In this document: positions 11,156-22,760 of the stretch, piece by piece
Position numbering within the stretch: position 1 is the first letter of the stretch
Layout: every line of letters starts with the position of its first letter
Source of the DNA: Aquatica leii
Taxonomy: Eukaryota > Arthropoda > Insecta > Coleoptera > Lampyridae
Length of the DNA stretch: 64,000 nucleotides
Direction of reading: 5' to 3'
Assembly: GCA_035610365.1 (NCBI GenBank)
Contig: CM069435.1
Span: forward strand, 17,163,123 to 17,227,122
Made by a program: the position numbers and the translations under genes
The notes under the pieces: generated by a model
The model's database searches: none
Seen by the model: the letters and a program-made list of their open reading frames with translations, nothing else
What the model was told of the DNA's origin: nothing

Positions 11156-11810
11156 AATTTGTGATACTGGCGTGCATGTTTAAGATCCTTACTGGCATCG
11201 TGTTCTTTACTCGTACTAAAGTTCTGGCAACGAGTACTCCCTTTTCAACTAAGCCGCCCTCCATTGGTTCAATCGCGCGTATGTAGCCTTCCCGGAGACT
11301 TCCATCCAAGCGTGCCATCACCACACTTTCAGTCCTTGCAGGCAGAGTGACGTCTTCACTCAATAAGACTCGCACGGGTGCCTTCTCTGACGAATGAAAA
11401 GGAATTTCTTCATTTTCGATCTTCAGGACATCGTTCTTCATATCCAAATGGAACCCATACTTCTTTATCACGTCCATTCCCAGGATAACTTCTTCCGTGA
11501 TGTCGGCTACCAGTACTTGATGGTCGAGTACTCCATTTCCCAAACCAATGGTTACTTTGACTTGTCCGTGAGTAGGTATTTCGTCGCCCGTCGCTGTTCG
11601 AAGTCGTGCTGTTACTGGTGATGTCTTCTCGTTTTCCAATAACATGTCAGGACGAATGATGGTCTTCGTCGCTCCCGTGTCAACCAGTAACTGGACGCTT
11701 CTCCCATTGATCTTGCCATCGAGATAAATGCTATGCAACTGCTCCCTAGGCGATGCCATTTGAATGGTAATCTCCGGGGCATGGCTCGTTGAGGTCGACT
11801 TTCGCCCCAT
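11046..11810 (-). CDS. Aspartic protease of the macro-domain gypsy element
   Basis: The retropepsin-like domain carries VDTGATKTIIR (Asp44) and the C-terminal partner ILGMDVI. The frame is open upstream of 11810 into the end of gag in the -1 register, so protease is probably made as a Gag-Pol frameshift product rather than from its own ATG. It ends by shifting frame against RT near 11150. The role would be cleavage of Gag and Gag-Pol. Confidence 0.88.
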   Translation of the reverse strand: MGRKSTSTSHAPEITIQMASPREQLHSIYLDGKINGRSVQLLVDTGATKTIIRPDMLLENEKTSPVTARLRTATGDEIPTHGQVKVTIGLGNGVLDHQVLVADITEEVILGMDVIKKYGFHLDMKNDVLKIENEEIPFHSSEKAPVRVLLSEDVTLPARTESVVMARLDGSLREGYIRAIEPMEGGLVEKGVLVARTLVRVKNTMPVRILNMHASITNCEMREVKRRYVAQEVSTTSIGHSYHRMPKPQPRPAG

Positions 11811-11824
11811 TCGGTCGACCCGTT

Positions 11825-13174
11825 CTAGTTTTCCGGACGCTCTTCTGGTCTTCTTTTGGGCTTAGTACAACGGCGTCGTACGTGGCCCACTTCTCCGCAG
11901 TTCCAGCACGTCAGTTCTCTTCCTCGAGCTCCTCGTTCCCGAAGTACCCGTCGCACTATGTCTTCAATGTTTTCTTCTGTGTGCGAGGATACTTCTGCAG
12001 CACAGCGGAGCTTATGGCTGCCTCGGTGCGACGCTTGTTTCGCCGCCTCGAACTCCAAAGCATGGGTTAATGCGTCATCCAACGTCTTCGGTCGAGCTAA
12101 CCGGAGAGTCTGCTGTGTTTCGCTGTCTCGGAGGCCGTCTACGAAGGTTTGAATAGCCAACTGCTCCAAGAAGGTATCTGGTGCTGTAGGATACGCAAGC
12201 CGTGTTAATCTGGCGATGTCAGCCTCAAACTCTTGAAGACTTTCGGCAGCTTTTTGAACCCGACTTTTAATTTGAGCTTGATAGACTTGTTGAAGATGAG
12301 CATCTCCATATCTCATTTCTAACCGTGAAATTAAAAGTTCGAAATTTTCTTGTAGGTGGTCAGGAACAGTTTGTAAAATTCCAAGCGCTTCTCCACGTAA
12401 GGACACTATTAAAGACGTCGCTTTTTGCTTGTTGCTCCAACCATTAGCAGTAACTGCGGCTTCAAACTGCTTGTAGTAGGTTGACCATGGAACTTTACCA
12501 TCAAAATTCGGTGGTACAACTTTGAACTTGTGAGTGTTTTCTTCTCGATGGTCCATTATTAAATCTTCACTCGTGACGCTTCCTTCACGGTGACAATTCA
12601 TTTGGGTCATTCTTTCTTCAAGCAGTTGTATTATTTCTCTCAATTTTTTCTCTAGCTTGTCTTCTATGGTTCTTGAATTTTCTTTTAATTTCTCTTCTAA
12701 TTTGTCTTGTACTTCTTCTATTATGTCATTCACAGAATCGCAAATTTCTTCTTTTAGGTTTAACATGTCTGCTTGGATTTCCTCTTGAACAATTTTGATT
12801 TGATTTTCTATGCTCGTTCGTATTTCTTCTTTTAAACTTCTAGAATTTTCCAACAACTTTTCTTCCATTTTTCTAGAATTTTCTTCCATTTTCTGAGAAT
12901 GTTCGGAGAGTTTTTCTTCCATTTTTCTCGAATTGTCCGACAGTTTTTCTTCGATTTTCTGTGAATTTTCGTAAAACTTTTCTTCTATTTTCTGCAAATT
13001 TTCTTCCATTTTTCTATTCATCAATTCTTGACCGTTTTTTATCGATTCAAGAAATTCAAATAGTTTTGCATCTATTTTTTCTGCTTGCAAACGCGTCACC
13101 GGCATAAATTTAAATATAACACGAATATAAAGTTTAAATACACTACTTTTTAAAATGCAGTTTTTGTACAACAC
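11825..13174 (-). CDS. Gag of the macro-domain gypsy element
   Basis: Capsid/nucleocapsid precursor. The likely start is the Met of MPVTRLQAEKID (about 13104) rather than the first Met at 13174, because the 23 residues before it are untypical. Residues about 45-200 form a highly charged coiled coil with 11-residue repeats of the type NSRKMEEKLSE. A Retrotrans_gag domain follows (FDGKVPWSTYYKQFEAAV onward, about 222-370), then a CCHC zinc knuckle CWNCGEVGHVRRRC near the C-terminus. The frame is intact and overlaps the protease frame by a -1 shift; g-gaa-aac sits directly before the gag stop. Confidence 0.93.
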   Translation of the reverse strand: MLYKNCILKSSVFKLYIRVIFKFMPVTRLQAEKIDAKLFEFLESIKNGQELMNRKMEENLQKIEEKFYENSQKIEEKLSDNSRKMEEKLSEHSQKMEENSRKMEEKLLENSRSLKEEIRTSIENQIKIVQEEIQADMLNLKEEICDSVNDIIEEVQDKLEEKLKENSRTIEDKLEKKLREIIQLLEERMTQMNCHREGSVTSEDLIMDHREENTHKFKVVPPNFDGKVPWSTYYKQFEAAVTANGWSNKQKATSLIVSLRGEALGILQTVPDHLQENFELLISRLEMRYGDAHLQQVYQAQIKSRVQKAAESLQEFEADIARLTRLAYPTAPDTFLEQLAIQTFVDGLRDSETQQTLRLARPKTLDDALTHALEFEAAKQASHRGSHKLRCAAEVSSHTEENIEDIVRRVLRERGARGRELTCWNCGEVGHVRRRCTKPKRRPEERPEN

Positions 13175-13388
13175 AAAATTTTAATAACGATCCACTTGTT
13201 AATATTAAACCACTAGTGTACGGAAACTAATTAATTAATATCGCGATCGCGCACTTGTTAAAAGAAAAAGTTTAATAAACACTATTTTATACTTTACAAA
13301 TAAACACGCGTATCGCGAACAGTTATTTACGCAATCAACTACGGAAGCGATATTAAATTACTTAATGGTATTTACACTAATAAAAACG

Positions 13389-13406
13389 AACCCGACACCG
13401 ACACCA
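13389..13406 (-). promoter_or_regulatory. Primer binding site
   Basis: Two bases inside the 5' LTR the minus strand reads TGGTGTCGGTGTCGGGTT, starting with the TGG that pairs with a tRNA 3' CCA. The TGGTGTC start is of the type complementary to tRNA-Leu ends, but the tRNA is not certain. Confidence 0.7.
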
Positions 13407-13408
13407 AT

Positions 13409-13875
13409 TGTTGCGTCTTTATTTATTAAAAACTAATTATTTATAACGACTAAAAACTACGTTTACTTATTCTAGAAATATGTACACTTTTAAATTAACC
13501 GAACTTAATTATATCTAATAATATTTAATGAAAACACTTACACGAATTTATGTATAACCGTTGTATAACACGATAACTAACACGAGATAAGATAACGTCC
13601 TCGGATTTCACACTGTAAGTCACGTTCACTTGATTCGGTGTACACTGTTATTTATTTAAAACTCTCGCACGTGCTAATCACTTATTTATCTTCACTTGAA
13701 TAATCTTCTTAATACTGCATGCATTCACATTCCAGCAATAACTGACCTACGATTTCCATGTTCGGCATTTATAGACATCGGCGAATCCTTCTCGAACGTT
13801 CCCTACTCTTCGTTATATCTTCTAGACAGCTTCTAGAAGGCTCTTGCATTTGCAAGATATTTCTTGAATGATTCA
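13409..13875 (-). repeat. 5' LTR of the macro-domain gypsy element
   Basis: 467 bp, TG...CA ends, nearly identical to 7118-7606 and lacking its 22-bp duplication. The element's promoter should lie here, but no specific site is claimed. Confidence 0.95.
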
Positions 13876-16090
13876 GAACGTATAATAAAAAGTAAAAATA
13901 CATTTAATGAATGCAAAATAATAATTTGACCACGGCAAGCAATCGTAAGCACAGACCTCAGGGTGATGGGTTTGAATGGAAATAATTACAAAGATGTGAA
14001 CTCCTTAAATTTATTAATTATAACTTAATATACTATTTACATTAAAGAACAATATTTGAATTAAACATATTAGAAATAAAACAGGATTTAAAATAAAATA
14101 TTTGGACGCCAACCACCTATTGGTGATGAATAAAAAGCCTAAAATCTTACATCTAATTATTAATTATTGATATTACATGCAAATGTCGGTGAACGTTTGA
14201 TTTGTTATGAGTGAAAAGTTTTAATAACACAATTTAATTATTTGAAGATAAAATGCAGTATCTTAATTTTAGTTGACTCACCATGTTTAATATAACGTTA
14301 TTGGATATCTTCTATTTTTAGCACATACTTGCTTGACGTGATAAGATTCTTCAACAGGAATATAACCAAAGCATAATAAACTTCAATAACTGATAATCCA
14401 TTAAGTAAACGACAAATCCAAAAATGAAGGATCCAGTTAGAAACGAAATACCAGAAAATAAAAAGATCCAAAAGAAAAAGACCCTAAATACAAATAATTA
14501 GAATGGTTTTTTAAATGACATCATGTACTCACGCTGCATTTACGCTTAGCAACGGTCTTCAAAATAATTTCCTTTGTCTTAACTATTGCGCAATATTGAG
14601 AAGTCACTAAAAATGTTGAATTCAATAGAAAAATTTTATCAGAATAAAGGTAAACTCACCAATAATTAGATGGAATGAATAAAAATTAAATTGCATGGGT
14701 TTTTACGCCATAATCAAGAAAATTTGACTTCTCCGCATCACTACGACACTCACGCCAAGCGTGGCCCCAGCGAAAGTGAAAGTTTTCAGCTACACTCAAG
14801 TCGGTTAAAACAACGCGACGTTGCCAAACTGAATAAATTTACGTGCAATATTAGTTGCAAAAAATAAATGAATGTAAAATTGAATTTTAATGTAATGAAT
14901 TCAAACGGGACGTTACAAAGTAATGATTTTTTTATTACGTAGTGGTTGATAAAGGTAAAAACTACAAAAAAACTATAATTAATAATAATTTAATAATGGG
15001 TATATCTACACTCACTTCTAATTGCTTCTTGTAACCAATTAGGTATACTTCCAAAAAATTTTTGGAATTCTAAATGCGATTTACGATTTAATATTTAAAT
15101 TTCAAAAACAAAAGTAGTACGCACTTCCAATTGAGCTGAAAATGCAAAAAAAAAAATTTTTAACTGTTAACGAATAATAATTGTAACAGACAAAATACAA
15201 TTTAGTTTTTGCAATAAAAAAATTTACGTGCGTATAATCTTTACGCATCTTTGGAATGGTAATTTAATTATAAGTGACATTTACCAATCAGAAGATGCAA
15301 GTTGCAATGTCTTGCAAAACGTCAGTTTGTTTGAGTTTACAAACAACAATACTTCTTGTTTTAGCTCTCAAGGAGAGACTAGGGCTAAGCCTAAAAAATC
15401 TGAGTGTTTAACCACGACGCGGTCTAAACCGAAATTCGCTTATAATTGTAACAAAGAAAACCAAAAAAGTTTAAGATTCTATAAGCTACTTGTTATTTAT
15501 CGAAGAAATCAATGACATTACGAATAATGTTTTGTGCATCGGAATGAACAGTTTTTTGGGTTCTGCATTCCATGGATTAAAACTGTAATACAAAAAGTTA
15601 CTTTAATTAATACTGGTTTTTTATTAAAAATAACAACAATTGTAACATAAAAATACTTACCAAATGGTGGAAAGATAAATTTAAATAGATTGTGTTAAAA
15701 GAACAGATTTGTACACAGACAAGACAAAACTTCAAATATAGAAGCAACCAGTAATATGCAAAGCTAGAATAACAACGTAAATGTCAAGAAAATAAATGTT
15801 CTTTGACGAATTGCAATGCATGCTTAGTCGACACAATTTGTCCTTTAAATTTGTTCGCGTATTTTCCGTGGTTTCAGTAAGTTTGGTATCACAGCAGTTA
15901 CTGTTTTTAAATAGCGGAAACTACGTGACCTGTGACATGGAGCATTAATTCCGTTTGGAAAAAAAATTGAGTTTCTTCCAAGTCACGCTCTAGGAAGTTT
16001 TACTATTAAAGCTAATGAATGTTTTATTTTTTTGTAAAAAAAATTATATTTACTGTTATTAAATAGTATATTCGTGCAACTGTATGTGCT
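13876..16090. other. AT-rich DNA, no recognised gene
   Basis: No recognisable domain. The open frame at 15228-15515 (+, 95 codons) has no similarity I can name and lies in low-complexity AT-rich DNA. A GC-richer patch at 14725-14830 has no assigned function. Confidence 0.45.
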
Positions 16091-16094
16091 TGCA

Positions 16095-16545
16095 ATGCCT
16101 CATATGACTATTTATAAATATTATTATAGTGTAGGACTTTTGGAACGTGGGTTAAGTGGAAAACTGCACGTCAACTACAAATTTCAAAGTCGGCCGTAAT
16201 TCGTCTAAAATTTAAGTAGCAAAATAAACCAACTGTAAATAAAAATGATAGGAAAAAGTGTATACGGTTCAACAAAACCGGGCTTTTATTGATTATATGA
16301 AGCAGCATCCATTTTTTACTATACAAAATGCCGTTTTGGAAACTGGATTTTTGAGCTGCCGATACACAGCAATGACTGATACTTCAAATGGTATCGAAGA
16401 GTACACAGCTGCACAAAAAACAATTATTACCATTGAAGATCGGAGATTAGAATTTGCTCTTGAAGATACATCAGAAATTTGACCTAACGTTTTGTTTTCA
16501 GACAAGAAAATACTTATTATCAATAAGAAGTTTCTAAAATAATGA
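16095..16545 (+). pseudogene. Tc1/mariner transposase remnant
   Basis: Fragments in several frames match Tc1-type transposases. They include an N-terminal helix-turn-helix beginning GLLERGLS with ARQLQISKSAVIRL in another frame (16130-16215), a second DNA-binding segment QHPFFTIQNAVLETGF (about 16300), the YTAAQK...RRLEFALE linker (16400-16460), and FSDKK at about 16492, where the first catalytic Asp is expected (FSDEK in the family). The rest of the catalytic domain was not found. It is decayed by stops and frameshifts. Confidence 0.7.
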
Positions 16546-18160
16546 ATGACGAAAACAATTTGTAAAGATGACCATTTTTAACCAGTCAACGCACAAGAAC
16601 TGATGACAATGCTTTAAGACAATATTCAACATGACGTAATTGTAAAACTAATTCAATTTATTGCTAGAAACAATTAAAATGATATATAATTGATATACCC
16701 ATTATTAAATTATCATTACTTATAGTTGTAACGTGCACTTGGCTAAGGTGCTTCAATTGTTTGCAAACTTAACTCACAATAAATAAAAAGCAGCGGCAAC
16801 TGATATCGGAGAGTGGCGTGGATAAAACAACTAGTACAAATCAATCGATTTTTACTGTGCAGATTATACAAAATAAAATGTTTTCTCTGCTATTAGATTG
16901 AAAATGCTTTCTTTACACCAAGTAAAAGTTATAAAGGTTAATGCTATTAACTACGTTGAATTGCTATTGTGAGAAATTTTTGGGAAAGTCATATGCGTAA
17001 TTTGGTGTGAAAATACTAAATAATATACTTAAGAAATGAATTATAAACGTTTATTTACCTCTCAAATGAGCCAGACGCCCTTAGTTACATTGAGATTGAC
17101 AATGGCTTGATTTAAAAGTGTGTAGAGTAAATTAGTTTGCGCTTGTGCACATCTATTTTTGCTTTCTGCAAAAACCAACAATAATCCTTAATCATGTTAG
17201 GATTGAAGCTGGTTTGATAACTTGCTCTCATTGCGAACATTTTTTGGTGGAATCTATTACCGTGTTTATAACTCACGGTTTCCATGTTGGGCAGAACAAA
17301 GGTAAGATGCACATTCGGCAACTTTATAATTGCACCATAAGCACAAATGAGTTGAGCTGTTTGTTCTCGATCTGTGAGTTTCAATCTGAACAATGAATCT
17401 CGAATTTACTTTGGTATTTCTGATCCAACGAAAACTTACCTTATAGATACTAAAAACCTCGATTTGTTTAATCCATATTTCATAAGTCTCAGTTTGATAT
17501 GGAGTGGAGGTAAATCTTTTTATATTCCACAAGAGGTACATGTTGAGCGTTGTGCTGTCCGACCACAGTTAAATTTCTGGGTGGTCAATTTTTTACTATG
17601 TAGTTATTTTTATTTCACTATTTGACAAGCTAATAAAGCTAAAGTGTTTTGTGTACCCAGTTTGCATTCCTAGCACACAGACGACAACCTTCAAATCACA
17701 GCAAATATTTCAGTTATGCTCCAAGTACTTAATCAGCATCAAGAGAGTGTTTATTGCTTTGTAGGTTTCCTTCATTCCTACACCATGAGCATATCAATTG
17801 ATTATTTTTAGTTGCGATTGTTTAGTAGTGCAGCTTTGAAACTGCTTAAGCTAGAATCAATAAAAAGTTTTCATTCATTTGCTACGCATTTGTTATTTAG
17901 TTGTTTTATGAGTTCTGTCACGTCATGGCAGAAGTAGACCCGTGTTGAACAGCATAGTGTGCTGGGAATTTTATATGACAAACACAAAAATCCGGAACTG
18001 TAGCACTTTTCAAGAGCAAGATTCATTTCTTCAATATGGAACCCAACAATTCAATTTTTTTCTTTCCTACAAGGAAAAAAATATTGCATAATTTTACGTT
18101 TCAAGGTCTCCTGATTCAGAAAAATGTATTTTTGACAAAAAAATTTTGGGTGTCTGTGTG
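16546..18160. other. AT-rich DNA with unassigned open frames
   Basis: Two overlapping minus-strand frames (17112-17393 and 17266-17541) give 90-residue peptides without a domain I recognise. Part of one (LTDREQTAQLICAYG) is vaguely like a transposase helix-turn-helix, which is too weak to name. No clear element ends are visible. Confidence 0.4.
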
Positions 18161-18164
18161 TAAC

Positions 18165-19690
18165 GATATACCCACGATAACTTTCGAACCAAAAGTCCTA
18201 GCACCTTGAAATTTGGTATGGAGCTGGTTTTTCATATTCTCTTAGAGCTGTCAAAAGATGGGCCTGATAAAGAAACCAGAAGTGGGTGTATCCGCCATTT
18301 TTAACAGTTTTTTTTATATAATTTTGTACGTATGTAAATATTCGAATTATTTTTACAGTTTCTTATAGAGTTCATTGTTTATTTATTATAATTTATTCAA
18401 ATAATTTTTTTTTCTAACATTAACAGTTTATTAGATATTTGATTTATAATTTAAAGTGAATTCTATATATAATACTAGGTTTGAATCCCGCCTACGATTT
18501 TTTATTTAGAAAAAAATTCTATATCTTGAAGGGAATGCGTTAAAAAATCACAATTGTTTTTTATATTCTTTTGACTTGTTTATATACAGAGTGCTGCATC
18601 TTATTTAAATATTTTTTGGATGTACTTACAATAACTGTCAAAGCAAAAGTCCTAGTAACTTGAAATTTGGTATAGAGCTGGTTTTTCATACTCTCTCGGT
18701 TTCATTAAAAAATGGGTCTGATAAAGAAACCGAAAGTGGGTGTATCCGCCATTTTAACAGTTATTCTTTCAAAATTTTGTACGTTTTTTTAGAGTTAATC
18801 CTTCCTAACTTGATTTATAATTTAAAGTGAATTCCATATATAATCCTAGGTTCGAATCCTGTCTGCGACGATTTTTTTTTAAATTCCATATCTTAGGGAA
18901 AACATGATACGTTAAAAAATAACAATTTTTTCTATATTATTTGGACTTGTTTACATACAGAGTGCTGCATCTTATTTAAATATTCTTTGGATGTACCTAC
19001 GATAAGTCTCGAACCAAAAGTCCTAGTAACTTGAAATTTGGTATGGAGCTAGATTTTTATAATATCTCTGCTTTGTCAAAAGATGAGTTTAATAAAGAAA
19101 CTGAAAATGGGTGTATCCGCCATTTTTAACAGTTTTTCTTATATAACATTAACAGTTTATAAGATATTTGATTTACAATTTAAAGTGAATTACATATATA
19201 ATCCTAGGTTCGAATCCTGCCTGCGACGATTTTTTTTTTAAATTCCATATCCTGTAGGGAAAACAAGATAGGTTAAAAAATAACAATTTTTCTCTATATT
19301 CTGACTTGTTTATATACAGAGTGCTGCATCTTATTTAAATTATCTTTGGATGCACCCACGATAACTATCAAACTTTGGAATATAGCTGGGTTTTTATAAT
19401 CTCTCTGCTTTGTGAAAATATGGGTTTGATAAAGAAACCGGAAGTAGGTGTATCTCCCATTTTTAACAGTTTTTTTATATAATTTTGTATGTATGTAAAT
19501 TATTCGAATTATTTTTACAGTTTCCAGTTCCTTATAGAGTTAATTCTTTCTAACAATTTATTCAAATTAAAAAAATTCTAACATTAACAGTCTATAAGAT
19601 ATTTAATTTGTAATTCAAAATAAATTCACAAATGTAATAGTTTTGAATCCTGCCTGCGACGATTTTATTTTACTGATTTACTAAAGGGGT
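18165..19690 (+). repeat. Tandem repeat array, four diverged units of about 360-450 bp
   Basis: Four units start at about 18177, 18631, 19002 and 19361, each opening with ataact-type sequence. Shared words are aaagtcctag, cttgaaatttggtat, gtgtatccgcca, cagagtgctgcatctta, and a ggttcgaatcctg-type motif. The last lies at 18478, 18849, 19207 and 19630 and is followed by cgacga and a T run in copies 2 to 4. It resembles a tRNA/SINE B box with a Pol III terminator, but no A box is evident. The array could be a satellite or a tandemly duplicated MITE or SINE-like unit. Confidence 0.8.
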
Positions 19691-20279
19691 AAGTAATATC
19701 GAGGCGTACGAATATAAGGGTTAGTCGATATGATAATAAAATCGAGGAGAAAAATTTCAAAAAAATTCTAGCATGCTAGGAAATCAATACAAAGGTGTAC
19801 GTATCACTTCAAAATGGTTATATGACACAACAATCTTAAAAAAATATGTAGACATTCCTTCATCATTCCTTATAGGAAAATCGTGTGTGATCACCAGTTT
19901 TTTTTTTTGACAGGAATAAATCGCAAATCAGGTCGTTTAATTTTGACTTAGTTAATCAAATGCGGTTTTTTAATGTTTGGGATCATACGTGTTTATTTAT
20001 GACCTTATGGATACGGTCATACATGCTCACAAGCATCGATTAATTTTACATTTCATTTTTGCCATAAGATTGGATACCTCCAAATCTAAAAAAACTTCGC
20101 CGAGCACTTAAGTTTCATCCGCTTACTATGCAGTTTGCGTATAAAATGTCAAACGCGTGAATTATCCGAAAGTAAAAAAACTCCAATGCTACCAACTGAA
20201 TTTAAAATGAGCGATGCAAAATATATGTACTTAGTGATTCAAAAAAGATTTTTAACATGGTGTGACGTGAATTTAGCCG

Positions 20280-20376
20280 TAACTTAAAGGCAGGTGGCCA
20301 GTTCAATATTCCGCAGAGAGGGTAGCAGATAATCCTTGGTGTGCTAATTAAGTTAAATAAAAGAGCGCCAAAACGA
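20280..20376 (-). repeat. Fragment of a retroelement leader (candidate PBS)
   Basis: The block taacttaaaggcaggtggc and its surroundings recur near 24366. On the minus strand gcgcca at 20365-20370 gives TGGCGC, a common gypsy primer-binding motif. A similar arrangement occurs at 31886-31892. Probably pieces of related LTR-element leaders; low certainty. Confidence 0.35.
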
Positions 20377-20562
20377 GCAATTATTATTTGCAGATCCAGT
20401 TTATATCTGTCGAAGAATGAAGATAAACAAATTTCAAAATACAATATAACAGCAAACATATTTGTTTTAACAAAGAGAGTTTGTTAATAAATATCACAGA
20501 TAAAAATGATATTGCAAGTTCTTTAGATTGGACTGCACTTCGTACATATAATTATCGCATTA

Positions 20563-22076
20563 CCCTTGTTTATATACATTATAGTTAGACAATGAGATAG
20601 CTTTATATGGAAACAGATTTTTTATTCATGTTAGATGGCGATAGTGAAAACAAGGTAATAATTAAATGCAAAGTCTCAAACCATTTTTGGTTATTAAAAA
20701 GGTTGCAAACGATGGCGGCATAAGTAAGCTACTTACACACGCTATTAGTTTTGACATACGTGCAAAGCAATGTTTTAGCAGTTAACTTGCTTTGATTCTT
20801 AAAACTCTGAGTTTGCAAAAATAATTCGTACACTTTAATTTCTGTTTATAAACAAAATATAGAATGAATAAAATCTTGCAAACGTTTTTATAAAATTATA
20901 ATCGGTTGAGTGATTTGTATCATTTACTTTGTTTAATTTTCTTTTCAATTCGGAAGCCAACAAAGATCTTTAGCAATAAATTCAGGGCGATGCTTTAAAG
21001 ATTCGGACTTTAGAACCAAATTAATGATTTAAATTTTCGTATGAATTACTTACAGCGGTCGTCGATTATAGGAATCACGGATAATGTTTTCAAACGGGTA
21101 ATGTTATCACTTTACTAAAGTAACAATCCGGACGCATGCTAATACATAGAAAAAACGCCGCTTATAGTAATCATAATTTAGGTTTATGTTATCAATTTAT
21201 CGTCAGGTTTGTTTCTATACATGATCAATAACTTATTTTGTATGCATTTTTGAGCTGAGTTTTCACAATACGGTAGTTTAGAGTGAAAAATTTTATCACT
21301 GTACTCTAAAAATAGTTGTTTTGCATATTTATCTTATTTTTGCAGTGTTACTTATTTATTAAAATAATTTGACTGATTTACGAAACGGTGCATTATTTCA
21401 ACATCTGTAAATACGTTATCTTCGAGAATTAACTTGGAAAGCACGTGCCTTCCTAGAATAACAAATTAAATTAACTACGTCGTATGTGATAACGTTGTTT
21501 TGTATTTATTTTTAATGTCAGCAAATTTCTGAGAAGAATTGTGTAGTTCTTAGAACAGTGAGTGAAGCATCTATTGGAAGCATTATAACGTTTTTGATTT
21601 CGTTTTATTAACGGTGTCAACAACCTGTTTAATGCGTCAGATCCGTTGGCTCAAAATGTTGATTTTTTTAAACGTTTTATAAAAAAATTTTTGCTTGTAT
21701 ATACGCTTTGATTTCACCTTATAAATTAACAACCTGTTAATCACATACACGCTGCGTGTATTTACTGCTTTCTAACAAATAAGCTTTTTTTATGAATTTC
21801 GTATATTGTTATCATTCGGTTATTGTTATCAAAAACCTCAAGTCCCAACGTGATTCTATCAAGTAGCGTACACTGCATAAATAAAAACGCAGGCATTTGG
21901 CTAGAAATGATACCAGCATTACCTACAATATACCAGATCTCAGATGTGTTTTTATTATGTCGCCAAATATGTCAATTTTGCGTTTGCATCCATAATTACT
22001 AGCGTTTTGCATCCAAATTAATGTTTCCAATTTTAGCGCAGTCATTGTCTAACTATAATGTATATAAACAAGGGTA
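20563..22076. mobile_element. 1.5-kb segment bounded by a perfect 35-bp inverted repeat
   Basis: 20563-20597 is the exact reverse complement of 22042-22076, and similarity continues inward imperfectly (tggaaaca in both arms). This layout fits a non-autonomous DNA transposon. No transposase is visible in the interior and no target duplication is clear at the outer edges. Confidence 0.6.
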
Positions 22077-22419
22077 TTACAATCCGAAAGTATAACTTAA
22101 TAGGTAAGCGTAGAATAAAAACTTGAATCGATACAAATCCAATGATTTTGGCAATCAGAAACAGAATGCTGTGATAATTACGGGAAAACCAAAACATATC
22201 AAAAAAATAAAAGTTAATTCTTACCCCAGAAAAGCGCCGCATACAAAGTTGTCAAAAAATATGTAAAAAAACAAAAAATGACAGTTAAAACTCTGAATGT
22301 AGCAAGGGAGTGTTCCAGGCCAAAATTCATACAGTAACCTACATCAAAAGATTTTTAACGTAACAATAGTTTTTTTGTATTTTTTTTTAAATTATTTCGT
22401 TATCTATACGTTATAGATA

Positions 22420-22760
22420 ACGGTCAATACTTTTATTGTTCAAAATAAATCACTTCCTGTTTTATGACGTTTGTGAAAGGTTTGTGGATTTTATTTAGAA
22501 ATAATTTATTTCAATACTTTATAAGTAAACTTTGATTACTGAAATGTTATTGTTTTATTGTAAGTTGTTTAACAATTAAATACTTGCACTTGTAGTTTCT
22601 GTTTTCTTAATATACGAAATTTTAACTGAAAAAATGTATAATGTTATTCCATAATAAAAAGCTGTAATTCGAGTTCAGTTTCTAAAATGTACTTAAACAG
22701 TGTAAATTAGCATCTGCAAATCCTCTGTCCAATTTTTTTTCATATGAGTGTACGTTTGTT
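22420..22760 (-). repeat. Dispersed repeat, inverted copy of 6470-6960
   Basis: Reverse-complement match to 6470-6960, including the outer tacactcat end (here at about 22743-22751). It lies directly outside the 20563-22076 inverted-repeat segment. No coding content. Confidence 0.65.

Larger units (their letters stand above)
7118..13875 (-). mobile_element. Ty3/gypsy LTR retrotransposon with macro domain (6.76 kb)
   Basis: A full-length element on the minus strand. LTRs lie at 7118-7606 (3') and 13409-13875 (5'), each with TG...CA ends, and the element is flanked by a 4-bp duplication GAAC (7114-7117 and 13876-13879). The order gag, protease, RT, RNase H, integrase is that of Ty3/gypsy. After integrase the pol frame adds a macro domain and a CCCH zinc finger. 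By eye the LTRs differ by about eight substitutions and one 22-bp tandem duplication in the left copy, indicating a recent insertion. Pol carries two single-base indels and one stop, so this copy is probably not autonomous. Confidence 0.95.

Noticed and set aside
7405..11183. Numerous plus-strand open frames over the gypsy element
   Set aside because: They are antisense shadows of gag and pol, which have clear domains on the minus strand.
15228..15515. 95-codon open frame as a gene
   Set aside because: No recognisable domain, AT-rich low-complexity composition, no splice or promoter context.
17112..17541. Transposase N-terminus from LTDREQTAQLICAYG
   Set aside because: The similarity to DUF4817-type helix-turn-helix regions does not extend; the following residues do not fit. 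Left unassigned.
18849..18880. tRNA gene suggested by ggttcgaatcc plus T run
   Set aside because: Only the B-box-like part is present. No acceptor stem, A box or cloverleaf can be drawn upstream, and the motif recurs in each tandem unit.
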